Source: Beaufortia kweichowensis (taxonomy: Eukaryota > Chordata > Actinopteri > Cypriniformes > Gastromyzontidae). Taken from it: DNA of 64,000 nucleotides. Location: assembly GCA_019155185.1 (NCBI GenBank), contig CM032797.1:1467890-1531889 (forward strand). Direction: 5' to 3'. The notes under the pieces are model-generated. The model was not told where the DNA came from, searched no databases, and worked only from the letters and a program-made list of their open reading frames with translations. This document shows, piece by piece, positions 49,849-60,994 of the stretch. The translations under genes were made by a program, and so were the position numbers. Position 1 is the stretch's first letter. Each line of letters opens with the position of its first letter.

Positions 49849-51240
49849 ATGTCTTTCAAACCGTGTGTTCCCCATGTGCTCGCTTTATTACGAGTGGGGA
49901 TTCTCCACGAGTTTTGTGTTGTTGTTTGGGGTGGATCATGCCGGTCGGGCGCGAGGCGCCGACTGTGTGCATTGTGCAGCTCTCCCTCTCCGCCTCTTCG
50001 CTCTCGGCTGGCATGTGCAAATAAACATGGCCAGCCTAAGCGGTTCTCATGGCGCCCGGTCCTGCGAGGCAGCGGCGGCTACCGTCATGGGGATCGCAGA
50101 TGGACTTAGCTGATGTGATGGAGGCGGGCCCGGCCCTTTCTCCTCCCCTCTCAGCCGTCCTCTCTCCCACCTCGGTCCAACAAGCCCGTGTTGCGGTCCC
50201 TGTTGCCAGTGGGGAGTCCACATTTTCTGCTGTCTTCCTCTGAGGAGGAGATTTGCAGAAGTGTGGACCACAGGGGGAAAATGGCGTCCCCTATGTATGA
50301 AGAGCTGGTTGAGGTGGTGGCGGGCAGTCGCCCAGTTAAACTTCGACTGGCCCGCTGAAGCCGTGGCGCTTCGCCAGCCTAGCAAGCTGGATGGCGCTTT
50401 CTCAAGCTCAAAGCGCCACCTCACGCCCGGGGCTTACCATTCTTTCCCGACCTTCATAATGAGTTATCAGGGTCGTGGAATAAACCATATTCGACCCGTG
50501 TTCACAGTCCCCGTACCTCTGTGTATTCCAACATTGCGGGGGCAGCAGAGACGCAGGTATGTGCTGATACCAGCGGTAGAACAGGCGGCTTGCGGGCTAT
50601 CTGTCCCGGTTGCGGCATCGTCGCTCAAAGCCCGGTTCTCCCATCAAAGCCGTGCAGAACCACCTCGGCTTTGGTGGGGAAAGCGTATTCGCAGCAGGTC
50701 AGGCTGGAGCATGCCTACACACGATATCCATGCTCCAGGCCTATCAGGCTGACCTGCTGCGGGAGCTAGATGAAGGCGAGGGTGTGGACCGGGCGCCGGT
50801 TCGCGAGCTGCGCCGGGCCACTGATGTGTCTCTCCGTGCCATCCGAGAAACAGCCAAGGCTGTGGGCAGGTCTATGTCTGCCCTGGTGGCTACTGGAGAG
50901 GCATTTATAGTTGAACCTCGGGCATCAAAGCAGCCGATAAGTCCCTGCTGCTTGATGCCCGCTGTCCCCGGGGGCCTGTTGGCGTCGCGGTTAACTCCGT
51001 CGTCGACAGGTTCCGGGATGCTAAGAAACCAGGCAGCGGCCTTCTCACAATTTATCCCTGCGCCGTCAGCCGGGTGCTGAGGCTGCTGGGCGGGGAGCAG
51101 CCCCAGCCCTCCACCTCTGCTTACCGAGGTAGGCAGAAGGAGGTGTTTCCTCCCGAGCCCCACCACAGCGTCAGTGGGGCTCTGGAAGGCACTCTAGGCC
51201 CCGCCCTTCCCAGCCAGCGGACCTGAGGGCAGTTATTCCA
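49849..51240 (+). pseudogene. DIRS gag-like remnant
   Basis: Starts MSFKPCVPHVLALLRVG at 49849, the common fish DIRS N-terminus. Frame changes lead to SQMDLADVMEAGPALSPPLS (50095 on) and a later frame with PSKPCRTTSALVGKAY then QAYQADLLRELDEGEG (50640-50790). It is broken throughout. Confidence 0.75.
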
Positions 51241-51759
51241 GGCTAAGGCGGCCGAGGGACCAAGAGGCGAGGGCACCCTGACTGCCGCTGGCGTCAGCCT
51301 GTCCCATAAAGCCCCTGGGAGCAGACCGGTTAGCGCCTCATCATACGGCGCCCGGTCCTGTCCCCGTACCCTTCTCTAGATGCTCAAGCGTTGTTCCAGC
51401 GCCCTGCTTGGCGGGGCGCACTGGTGTCAGGGTACCATGCACGAGGCGTAAGCGCCCTTCAGTGTACCCCAGCAATATCAGCTCTGGGTGCCGGCTTAAT
51501 ACAAGACTTAAAACCAGATGCCAGCCCCAAGGGGCTGGCTCCTCCAGCGATTTACCTGGCAGCGTACAAGCCTCTGCCACCGCGCACAAAACCTTCAACT
51601 TCAGACCAGTCCGAGGGGCTGGTTCCCCCTGATGGCTCACTTGGCGGCGTGCCAACCTCCGCCAGCCACTTTCGAAAGCGTCTGACCAGACACCAGCCCG
51701 AGGGCCCCCTCCAGAGAGAGAAGCGGGCTTCTACAGCCGTTACTTCATAGTTCCCAAAA

Positions 51760-53060
51760 GGATGGAGGCTTGCGGCCTATTCTAGATCTCGCGCACCCTG
51801 AATCTTTCAGTAAAGAAGCTGAAGTTCAAGATGCTTACACTCAGACAGATTGTGTCTCAAATCCGTTCTGCGGACTGGTTTGTCACAATAGACATGAAAG
51901 ACGCATACTTCCATGTCTCCATCCTACCGAAGCACAGGAAGTTCCTGAGGTTAAGCTTTCGGCGTAAGCGTACCAATATCGGGTTCTCCCGCCGGTCTAG
52001 CCCTGTCACCTACGCACCTTTACCAAATGTGTAGATGCTGCCCTGTAGCCCGTTCGCTTACGGGGCATTGAATATTGAACTACATAGGCGATTGGCTTAT
52101 TCTGGCAGAGTCAGAAGCCTTAAGCGGTCCAACATCGAGATGTTGTTCTCGCTCACATGAAGGAGTTGGGGTTACGGCTGAGCGCCAAGAAGAGTTCACT
52201 TTCTCCAGTTCAGAGAATAACTTTCCTAGGCGTAGAATGGGACTCGAGGGTCATGTCTGCCCGCCTTACCATGCAGTGCGCATTCAAACCATTCAGGCAG
52301 CCGTCAAAGGGCTCAAATTGCATCAGCGAGTCACAGTCCTGCACTGGCAGCACATACCGGTCTCATGGCAGCGGCAGCCAGCGTCATACCTCTGGGCCTG
52401 CTACACATGAGACCTCTCCAATGGTGGCTCAAATCCAAAGGGTTTTCCCGAGGGGAACCCTTCCCCGCATCATTCAGGTCACCCACAGGTGTCTGAGGGT
52501 ACTAGCGGTGTGGGGCAAACCTGGGTTTCTCTCCCAGGGCCCGACATTAGGGTCAATATGTCATCAGTAGCGCTTATGACAGATGCATCCCTGTCAGGCT
52601 GGAAGCGGTAATGGAAGACCCGCTGCTCCAGAGGTCTATGGAGGGCCGCCAGCTCGAGTGGCACATAAATTGCCTAGAGTTGCTGGCAGTTTGGCTTGCT
52701 TTGAGGCAGTTCCTTCCTCACCTCAGCAACAAACGCGTGTTGGTCCTGGCCGGACAACCACGTCAGCGGATTCTGCGTACATCAACCATCAGGGTGGTCT
52801 TGGTTGGCGCCCTCTTTACAAATTGGCACACCAGATCCTGTTGTGGTCCCAAGGGAAGCTGCTCTCACTCAAAGCAGCGTACATCCCGGGACGGTTGAAT
52901 GTGGGGCCGGGCGCCCTGTCGAGGCAGGGGCGAGGCCAGGGGAATGGAGACTTCACCCGAGGTGGTGAATCTGATCTGGGATACCTTTCTCCCAGCACAA
53001 GTGGACCTGTTTGCGTCTCAGGAGGAGGACGCACTGTCCTTTATGGTTCTCCCTAGTACC
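51760..53060 (+). pseudogene. DIRS reverse transcriptase and RNase H remnant
   Basis: FVTIDMKDAYFHVSILPKH lies at about 51877-51933. The catalytic YIDD string reads YIGDW near 52077-52091, so a catalytic Asp is lost. KELGLRLSAKKSSLSPVQRI follows at 52157. RNase H traces run from ALMTDASLSGW near 52573 through WHINCLELLAVWLALRQFL to INHQGGLGWRPLYKLAHQIL and a GKLLSLKAAYIPGRLN region near 52850. Several frame changes are present. Confidence 0.85.
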
Positions 53061-53740
53061 TCCAGCCCCTCTGGGGCTGGATGCTCTCAAATACATCCGT
53101 GGCGATGCTGCACGCATGCGCTTTTCCCCGATCGCTCTGCTCCCGGGAGTCCTGGAGCAGATGCGCCAGCTGGGATTCGCCTGTTACTGGTGGCACCCCG
53201 CTGGCCACCCCAGTGTGGTTCTCGGACCTGATAGCACTCCTCGGCGGCACCCGTTGAGGCTGCCGCTCAGGAAAGACCTTCTGTCTCAGGAGCAAGGCAC
53301 TGTTCTGCACCCTTGCCCAGAGATGTGGAAACTGTGGGTCTGGCCCTGAGGGTCCGCGTGCGAAAGTACCCACCAATGTGCCGAGGCACATTACGTTGCA
53401 GAGCCTTCTGTCCTCCTCCCTTTCAGGATTAGGACCAGGAGAAAGCTAATCTTTTGTGTCCAGTCGCGAGCACTGGGCGCCTCACGTTCCACAGAACTGC
53501 TCCCTTGAGAAAGTCTGAGCAGTTGTTTGTATGTTTTGGTCCTCCCAGCACTGGGGTGCAGCTGACCAAACAATCTCTTAGTAGGTGGATAGTCGAGGCT
53601 ATCTCACTAGCTTCTGAGACCTCTGGACAGCAGTCTCCACTGTCTGTCAAAGCTCACTCAACTCAGGGTATGGCGGCCTCTAAGGCCTTACGGTCAGGAG
53701 CTACGCTTCGAAGATGTGTGTAACGGCCCGGCTGGTCCTG
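53060..53740 (+). pseudogene. DIRS tyrosine recombinase remnant
   Basis: The end of the open frame at 53454-53723 carries LFVCFGPPSTGVQLTKQSLS, then WIVEAISLASE, then VKAHSTQGMAASKA. The last corresponds to the HxxR box of DIRS-type tyrosine recombinases, with Gln where the Arg is expected. The final Tyr region is not intact. Confidence 0.75.
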
Positions 53741-54402
53741 CGCCGCTCACGTTAGATGCGTTTTATGACTTGGACCTGGCTTCCGCGCCAGGTGCCCATG
53801 TTCTGCAGCCCTGAGGGGCTTGTTTTCTCTGAATAACAGCCAGGGAATCTCGCTGGGTATTCTATTTATTTGACTTGCGGCAAGTGGAGTCTTGTCTCTC
53901 GTCCTTTTGGGGCCTGGCTCAGGGCCAGGACCCGATGCCAAGGGTTCCCATGCACCTCGGCCCTGAGGGGTCGACTTGTACTTGGACACCCGGCCAGCTG
54001 AGTCTCGCCCGTGTGTTTCCAGCTGCGGTTCTGGCTCGAGAGCCAGCTACCTAAACAGGTTTTGCTCCTTTGCACTTTCCGGGGGCCCGGTGGGGCCCTG
54101 GTGATTTCCATCGCAGTGGGTGAGCCCATGCGTTTGGCTTATTTGGTTACCGGCCAGTGAATCTCGCCGTGTATTCCCTGTATGTTCTTGTATCAGGACC
54201 GAGGTCCTGCATGTCTTGCTCTTAGAGGCCTTCTCGGAGTAGTTGTAAACAGCCAGGAAATCTCGCCGTCTCACTCCCTTATGGCGTTCTGGCTTGCGAG
54301 CCAGGGTCTGCACGCTTAACCTGTCGAGTTAGTTCCTCTTATTGTGCTCTACAGATTCACACTTCCAGGGACTTGCTTTCGTCTGCGGCGGCGTTGGGAT
54401 TG
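53741..54402. other. DIRS 3' non-coding region
   Basis: GC-rich, with a word like CAGCCAGGGAATCTCGC repeated about every 100-160 bp: near 53838, then in variants near 53996, 54150 and 54251. Minus-strand frames across it have no known motif. Confidence 0.5.
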
Positions 54403-54510
54403 CGTTTCCCATAGCGTCATTAAGCTGGCCTTGGCGTTGAGTTCCTTGAAGGGGCGTCTCAGGTTACGTATGTAACCCTTGTTCCCTGAGGAGGAGCGAG
54501 GCGCTGCGAT
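54403..54510 (+). other. DIRS internal complementary region
   Basis: Its first half (CCCATAGCGTCATT, then GAGTTCCTTGAAGGG) is the complement of the outer part of the left repeat. Its second half (CGTCTCAGGTTACGTATGTA, then ACCCTTGTTCCCTGA) is the complement of the outer end of the right repeat. In DIRS models this region templates the circular intermediate. Confidence 0.8.
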
Positions 54511-54763
54511 CTTCGGCCATACTCCTGCATGCCTGGGCGCAGCCGGCACTACGCTGAATATTATTAATGCGTTCCACGCTCTTTATAGCTTCCTGGTCCT
54601 GGCGTCACCCGCCCGTGGCGTTCTGTCCACGCCATTCGGCAATCTTGCACCACGATGCTTTCAGGGCAGGCGGTCCGCGCAAAGCGTTCCCCATAGCGTC
54701 ATTCGCTGACGCAGCGTCTCGTTCCCTCTCAGGGAACAAGGGTTACATACGTAACCTGAGACG
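54511..54763 (+). repeat. DIRS right inverted terminal repeat
   Basis: Complement of the left repeat, extended at the outer end by GGTTACATACGTAACCTGAG. The left repeat lacks that extension. Confidence 0.8.
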
Positions 54764-57473
54764 TTTTTTTAATGTTTTAAGAAATATTGTAAAGAAGTAT
54801 AAAGAAATAATAATGACTTTTAACACAGTTTTTAGTAAACAGGACATGGCTGAAGGAATGGTTTTAAAACTGATCACGGAAGAAAGGAATTAAAGACATT
54901 AATGGATGAAAATAATATGATAGATGTGTGGAGAGAAAGAAATGAAAAGAAAAAAGAATTTTCAAGGAGACAAATAGTAGGGAGTTTTGTATGCCAAACC
55001 AGAATTGATTTTGTTTTATGTACAAGAAATGTAGAAAATTTTATAGAAAAGATTAAGTATGAAGAAACAAGTTTTAGTGATCATAAGTTTTATTTTTTAA
55101 GCTAGACTGGAGTAAAATGCAAAGAGGGCGGGAGTATGGATTTTAAATACACAGATTTTAAAGAATGAAGATTATGTTTCAAAAAAGTTAAAGAAATTAT
55201 AGAACAAAGAAAAAGAAAATAGAATGTATGAAGAGGATAAGAGAATATGGTGGGAAAATGTAAAGTTTTTAATAAAAAATATTCGATAAAATACTGTAGT
55301 TTAATACAGAAATGCAAAAGATACAAAGAAAGAGTAATAAAAGAAAGTTTGGAAATAGAATTGAATAAAGAAAATAAAGACATACAAAAATAAAAAGAAA
55401 TAGAGGGAAAACTGAAAGAAATAGAAGAAAAAGAGAAATGATGAGGCGAGGCTAAGAATCAAAGCGAAATATGTAGTGGAGGGAGGAAAATGTACAAAGT
55501 TCTTTTTTGATCTGGAAAAAAAGAGAGGGAAAGCAGAAACGATAAAAGAAATAAGAGGGCAAAATGGAGAAATAGTAGAAGGGAATGAAAAGATTTTAGA
55601 AGAAATAAAGGATTTTTATGAGGATTTGTTTAATGCAAGAGGTGTAGAAGAGGAAGACAAAAAGAAACTGTTGAATCAGATAAAAGCAAAAGTAAGCGAG
55701 GAAGATAAAAAAGAGTGTGACCAAGAAATCAGAGAAGAAGAAATTGAAAGAGCAATAAATCAACTGAATAAAAAGAAAAGTCCAGGAATAGATGGTTTGG
55801 GAACTGAATTTTATTTGTGTTTTAAAGGAGTTTTAATAAAGATTTTAAATGAGGTTTTTAAAGACACTTTTGAAAAAAACGACAACAATGAAAACAATGA
55901 GCATAAGAGACACAATATGGTACATGAAAGAAAAAAATAAAGAAGGATATGTGATTAGCTTAGATTTCGAAAAGGCTTTTGATAGGGTTGAGCATGGGTA
56001 TTTATTAGATGTTTTAAGGAGTTTTGGTTTTGGGGAGAATTTTACTAAATGGATTAAGATTTTTTATAAGGGTACACTAACAAAGATAAAATGTAATGGT
56101 TTTTTAACAGACTGTTTTAAAATAACAAGATCAATCAGACAAGGGTGTCCACTTTCAGAACCATTAGGACTAGCAATTAGGGGGAAAAAAGAATAACAGG
56201 AATTGAAATTGAAGGAAACAAGACAGAGGGGAAAATTTTTCAATATGCTGATGATACGACGATAATTGTAAAAGATAAAGAAAGTGTTAAGAAAGTAATG
56301 GATGTAGTAAAAGAATATTGTAGAGGGTCCGGGAAGTAAAGTAAATGAGGTGAAAACGGTATATATGAGATTTGATAAAGCCATGCTTTTAACGGAATGT
56401 TTTAATTTCAAAGAAGTGGAAGAAATCCGAATTTTAGGAGTTTTAATGGGAAAGAATGAAAAGAAAGTAAGAGATGAAATGTGGGAGCAACTAGTAACTG
56501 GTATAGAGAGGAGGTTAAATTTTTGGAAATTGAGAACTTTAAATTTGAAGGGGAAGGTTTTAATATTGAATGTTTTAATGGTTTCAAAACTTTGGTATGT
56601 TCTATATGTATCTGAAATGCCTGTATGGACAGAACAAAGGTTGAAGAAATGTTTTCTTGATTTCTTATGGGAGGAGTAAACCAGCAAGGATGCTTTATAA
56701 CAGCTTTTAGGAGAGATGGAAAGGGGGGGTTTAGGCTTAATGGATGTGGAACAACGAAAAAATGCTTTGAGTGAAAATTGTTAAGACATATCTAAATGAA
56801 GAGAACAATACTGAGTGGAAGAAAACAATGAAATATTTTTTAAATAAATGTGGGGATTTTAACATGGGGGATGGAATTTTATGGATGAAAACAAAATCTT
56901 GGATGACAGAAGGATTACCTGAGTTTTATAGAGAAATGTTTAGGGCCTGGGGAAGTTTTAATGAAAATTGAGTATGATCCACAGGGGAAGGAAAACATTT
57001 TAAATCAACCTCTGTTTTTAAATAACAATATTTTAAAACAAGGGAAAGAGATTTTTTTTAAGAAATGGATTGAAGTGGGAATAACTAGAGTGAGAGATGT
57101 TTTATATGAGTTTAAAGAGGGTTTTTTACCGACACAATATATTGTAGATACAATGGAAGAAGCAAAAGAAGAATACAATAAACAAGAATTAACGAACAAA
57201 TATGAAACCTTCAAAAACGCAATACCTAAAGAGTGGCTAAAAAGAATAGAAAGTTTGGAAGAAGAGAAAAAAGAGAAAAACATTTATGTGAAATCGGGGG
57301 AAAAAATGTATGATTTTAAAGAATGTACTGTAAAAATGTTTTATCGTGTTTTTAGAGATTGTGTTTTTAAAGAGCAGATTGTAAATAAGTACTAGGTGGA
57401 AAAATTCAAAGATAAGAAGATTAACAGAAGAGTGTATATGGAGAAACATAAGGGGAAAATGTGTGGAGAGCTC
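54764..57473 (+). pseudogene. LINE endonuclease end and reverse transcriptase remnant
   Basis: Continues the split LINE. NMIDVWRERNEKKKEFSRRQ and TRIDFVLCTRNVENF (endonuclease end) are near 54915-55045. KKKSPGIDGLGTEFYLCFKG is near 55770. VISLDFEKAFDRVEHGYLL is near 55950. SIRQGCPLSEP is at 56130-56165. QYADDTTIIV (catalytic YADD intact) is near 56240. RRLNFWKLRTLNLKGKVLIL is near 56510, and a C-terminal open part runs 56961-57395. At least five frame breaks exist. The zinc-containing C-terminus seen in the copy at 63683-63982 is missing. Confidence 0.85.
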
Positions 57474-57933
57474 AGCTCGGCGCTGGCCGACTGCATTGAT
57501 ACGTATCTTGGCCACGTTTTTTCATGTGTTTCTTTTATTTGTAGCGAGCCCGCGGGTAATATTTGAAAGGCTTGTGCTGTGTGGGGCTTAAATTATTCTT
57601 GTTCTCGTTCCTTCAAGAAGAACATGCATGGCTATTCGATGACGACCATTCAGTCAGTGTCTGTTCTTCTTTCTGCTGAAGAAATGCTGAAAAGGTCAAC
57701 CAGCGTCTATCGCTCAAGTTTACTTTTTTATCAGTTGAAGGCGTAAAACTGTTGGTTTATCAATGGCCCTGCACTGTTAATAATAAACACAATTAAGCCC
57801 CTGGGCGCCCCCTGCTGGACGACGGGAAAATGACGGGAAGCAAACTCATGACAGGGTTCAAAAGAATATATGTGCGAAGATGAAGAACGTGCCCGGGACG
57901 CAGTGCATTCGCTGAAGCATGAAGAACAGGCAA
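57474..57933 (-). repeat. 5S rDNA spacer, inverted unit
   Basis: Minus-oriented spacer matching 46435-46890 and 47006-47559. It begins directly at the LINE break. Confidence 0.85.
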
Positions 57934-58042
57934 AGCTTACTGCACCTGGTACTCCCAGGCGGCCTCCCATCCAAGTACTAACCAGGCACGTCCCTGCTTA
58001 GCTTCCGAGATCAGATGCGCTCAGGGTGGTATGGCCGTAAGC
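57934..58042 (-). rRNA. 5S rRNA gene with internal deletion
   Basis: The complement starts GCTTACGGCCATACCACCCT and carries GAAGCTAAGCAGGG and GTACTTGGATGGGAGGCC. About 11 bases are missing between GAGCGC and ATCTGATCTCGG, so it is 109 rather than about 120 bases. Only three terminal T residues follow. Likely a pseudogene. Confidence 0.88.
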
Positions 58043-58234
58043 GAAGGAAGCGGCGAACGTCGGTCCCTTTAGAGAACGCACGCTCAGCTCAGCGCTGGCC
58101 GACTGCATTGATACATATCTTGGCCACGTTATTTCATGTGTTTCTTTTCTTTGAAGCGAGCCCGCGAGTAATATTTAAAAGGCTTGTGCTGTGTGGGGCT
58201 TAAATTCTGCTTGTTCTCGTTCCTTCAAGACAAA
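58043..58234 (-). repeat. 5S rDNA upstream spacer part, cut by L2
   Basis: Minus-oriented spacer up to the CATGCATGG word, where the L2 begins. In the intact unit this word is followed by CTATTCGATGACGACC. Confidence 0.8.
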
Positions 58235-58492
58235 CATGCATGGACTATTTTCATTTGCTATTTGCTATTTACACTATCTGCATATTGTCAATATTTAAAC
58301 ACTTGATTCGCTCTCTCATATTAATACTAAACTGGTGTATACTTAACTCTGATAATATACATACGCAACGTACCTTTTCTAATGGCGGATCTATCCGATG
58401 CGTGTCTTTCTGCTTTTTGTGCTCCGCATACTGCTGAACGGGAGACGGTCGGAGAATTTGCATAGACCCAGTCACACCGGACCCGATCTGCT

Positions 58493-59501
58493 GTGCTAAA
58501 CATCACCCCAGCCCGGCGCGATGCAGACAACAGAGAACCTCTTCCCCACTCTGCAACCGGACTTGAGACCTCAGGCACTCGGCGCATAAGCGGTAATAAA
58601 ACTACTCCTTCACTTATTGTCGTAACTTGCATCTCCTGTCACATGTATAGCTTAGCTTCTTCCGTTAGCGATGAGGGTTTCACGTGCGATAAATGTAAAG
58701 ACATAGTAAGGCTAACGGAGAAGGTTACAGAATTAGAATCACGCATCCGTACTCTTGTTGAGAATAGTAAGGCTAGTAATAACTCTGACACTCTTTCGGA
58801 TGCGCCTAGCATAACGTGCGATAATAACGGCTCGGTTCCGACTGTAGGCCCGAAGCGGCAGGGCAGCTGGGTGACAGTCAGGCGGCGTAGTCGTAAAGAA
58901 AAGCGGCACCACTCTCCCGCTCCTGTTATTATCTCGAACAGGTTCTCTCCGCTCAGCCACACACATGTTGAGGCACCCGTGTCAAGCGCCCTGGTTATTG
59001 GTGATTCTATTTTACGGAACGTGGAAATAGAGACTCCAGCCACCATAGTTACCAGGATACAGTTAGAATATAGTTATAGTTAGAATACCAGGAGCCAGAG
59101 CGTCTGACATTAGATCCAAACTGAAAGTGCTGGCTAAGGCTAAACGTAAATTTTCTAAAATTGCTATTCACGTCGGCACATACGATACGAGACTCCGCCA
59201 ATCGGAGATCTCTAAATATAATATTAAGGAAATGTGTGAAGTTGCAAAAACTTTGTCAGACACCGTAATATGCTCTGGTCTCCTACCCGCTTACCGGGGT
59301 GATGAGACCTACAGTAGACTACTGTCACTGCATGGCTGGATGTCTAAGTGGTGCCCGGAAAACAATATAGGTTATATAGACAACTGGAAATATTTCTGGA
59401 GGAGACCTGACCTGTTAAAGAGAGACGGCCTCTACCCCTCCCGGGGAGGAGCTGCTGTCCTCTCTAGAAATTTGAACAATAGTCTTAAGAGTAAAATCTG
59501 A
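58493..59501 (+). pseudogene. L2 ORF1 remnant with zinc ribbon and esterase-like domain
   Basis: Open at 58493-59083 and 59127-59501. A CISC...CDKC Cys motif is followed by a coiled-coil-like stretch (VRLTEKVTELESRIRTLVE). Then comes an SGNH-hydrolase-like domain with VIGDSILRNVEI (the Ser block) and HVGTYDTR, where the usual Asn of the GTND block is Tyr. It ends KRDGLYPSRGGAAVLSRNL. This ORF1 type is typical of CR1/L2 LINEs. A frame change near 59075 splits it. Confidence 0.82.
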
Positions 59502-59567
59502 CTATCCGGGGCCCAGGTCAGGAGGCAGACCAATCGGCTTAACCATCCGTCTGCAAGCTGCCTCGAC

Positions 59568-60780
59568 ATGCCACATAAATCACAGCATATAGAGTTTTTA
59601 CCACCCACATATCAACACATAGAGACTGTGTCTGCTTCCCGAACAAACAAAAATATAGCATACTCTAAACCAAAATACACAAACCTAATTAATATTAAAC
59701 TAGAAAACAATCTACAAATAGATGCAACTAAATGGCTAAAATTCGTCCTGCTTAACATCAGGTCACTTTCTAACAAAGAACACATTATCAACGAAATTAT
59801 TACAGACCACAACTTGGATGCGCTGTGCCTGACAGAAACTTGGCTTAAAACAGATGATTTTACCAGTCTGAATGAATCTACTCCACAAGACTTTTACTAT
59901 AAGCACGAGCCTCGTCAGAAAGGTAGAGGTGGCGGTATTGCTACAATCTATAGCAACCTATTCTGTGTTAATCTTAAATCTAGAAAATTTAACTCCTTTG
60001 AAATAATGGTGCTAAATATGTCACTCCCAAACGGTCGCAACAAACATTTGTCCTTCATAATGGCTACCATTTACAGACCACCGGGTCATCATATAGACTT
60101 CCTTAAAGAATTTGCTGATTTTCTGTCAGAATTAGTAGTCACCGTGAGATAAAGCTCTAATCGTTGGTGACTTTAACATACACATTGATAATCCAAAAAG
60201 ATGCTCACGTATAGCTTTTATGGATATCCTGGATTCTCTTGGTGTTAGCCAAAGGTGTCAGGTCCCACACATAAATGTAAGCACACTCTAGACCTAATTC
60301 TATCTTTTGGACTAAACATAAACAACATAGAAATATTACATCTGAGCTGATGCTATTTCAGATCACTGCCTCATAACCTATACTGTACTTTTTAGATAAA
60401 CCCGCTTTCGTCCTACACCTCGGTTCAGATCAAGCAGATCAATCATCTCTACCACTAAAGATAGTTTTATTAACAATCTTCCAAATCTATATCAAACCCT
60501 TAATGTAATCAACAAAATGAAGATCTTGACATTGTAACAGAAACATTAAACAAAGCCTTTTCAGGTACTTTAGAAGTTGTCGCACCTATTAGATTAAAAA
60601 AGAATAAAGAAAGAACGCCAGCACCGTGGTATAATAACCACACGCAGCCCTAAAAAGCAACTAGAAAAATGGAACATAGATGGAGGACTACTGAACCTAG
60701 AAGTATGGCTGATGCATGGAAAGAGAGTACCAACAAGTACAAACAGGCTCTAAAACCACCAAATCGTCCTATTTCAGCAA
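59568..60780 (+). pseudogene. L2 endonuclease remnant
   Basis: The open part 59568-60152 shows LLNIRSLSNKEHIINEI, then ALCLTETWL, then GRGGGIATIYSN, the N-terminal APE-type endonuclease blocks. After a frame change, IVGDFNIHIDNP is at about 60160-60195. SDHCLITYT-like traces are near 60358, and PAPWYNN marks its end near 60620. Several stops lie in between. Confidence 0.82.
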
Positions 60781-60994
60781 GTTGATCACAGAAAATCAAA
60801 ATAACCATGCGATTTCTTTTTAATACAGTCATAAAACTGACTAAAACAAATCATTTACAGAAAAAAGATGCTAAACTACAGCACGATAGTAACACCTTTA
60901 TGAAATTTTTGATAATAAAATCGAGCAGATTAGGGACAATATTGCATCTACACAGCCAGCCACCTCTATATCCCATAGTATCCCGTCCCGCATC

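Larger units (their letters stand above)
49562..54763 (+). mobile_element. DIRS retrotransposon, nearly full length, degraded
   Basis: Has inverted ends, gag-like frames, reverse transcriptase with RNase H, and a tyrosine recombinase on the plus strand, the layout of fish DIRS elements. The left end begins GTTCCCTTTCAAGGGAAC; the right end is GTTCCCTCTCAGGGAAC followed by a palindromic GGTTACATACGTAACC. There is no LTR and no target duplication. It sits precisely in the LINE endonuclease: the LINE frame continues after it with FFNVLRNIVKKY. The base composition is much more GC-rich than the flanking LINE. Frames are broken, so it is inactive. Confidence 0.9.
47593..57473 (+). mobile_element. 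Tx1-clade LINE inserted in a 5S gene, interrupted by a DIRS element
   Basis: The 5' junction lies inside a 5S gene. A 5' leader, an ORF1 with zinc knuckles, an APE-type endonuclease and a reverse transcriptase follow in order; the endonuclease is split at 49561/54764 by a DIRS element. The 3' end is cut off: at 57474 it runs into 5S spacer of the opposite orientation. The protein similarity and the 5S target fit the Tx1-clade 5S-specific elements (Mutsu type, named from memory). Many frame breaks make it inactive. Confidence 0.85.

Noticed and set aside
53741..54549. Several minus-strand frames in the DIRS 3' region
   Set aside because: GC-rich non-coding DNA with a repeated word; no motif and no support from DIRS organisation.
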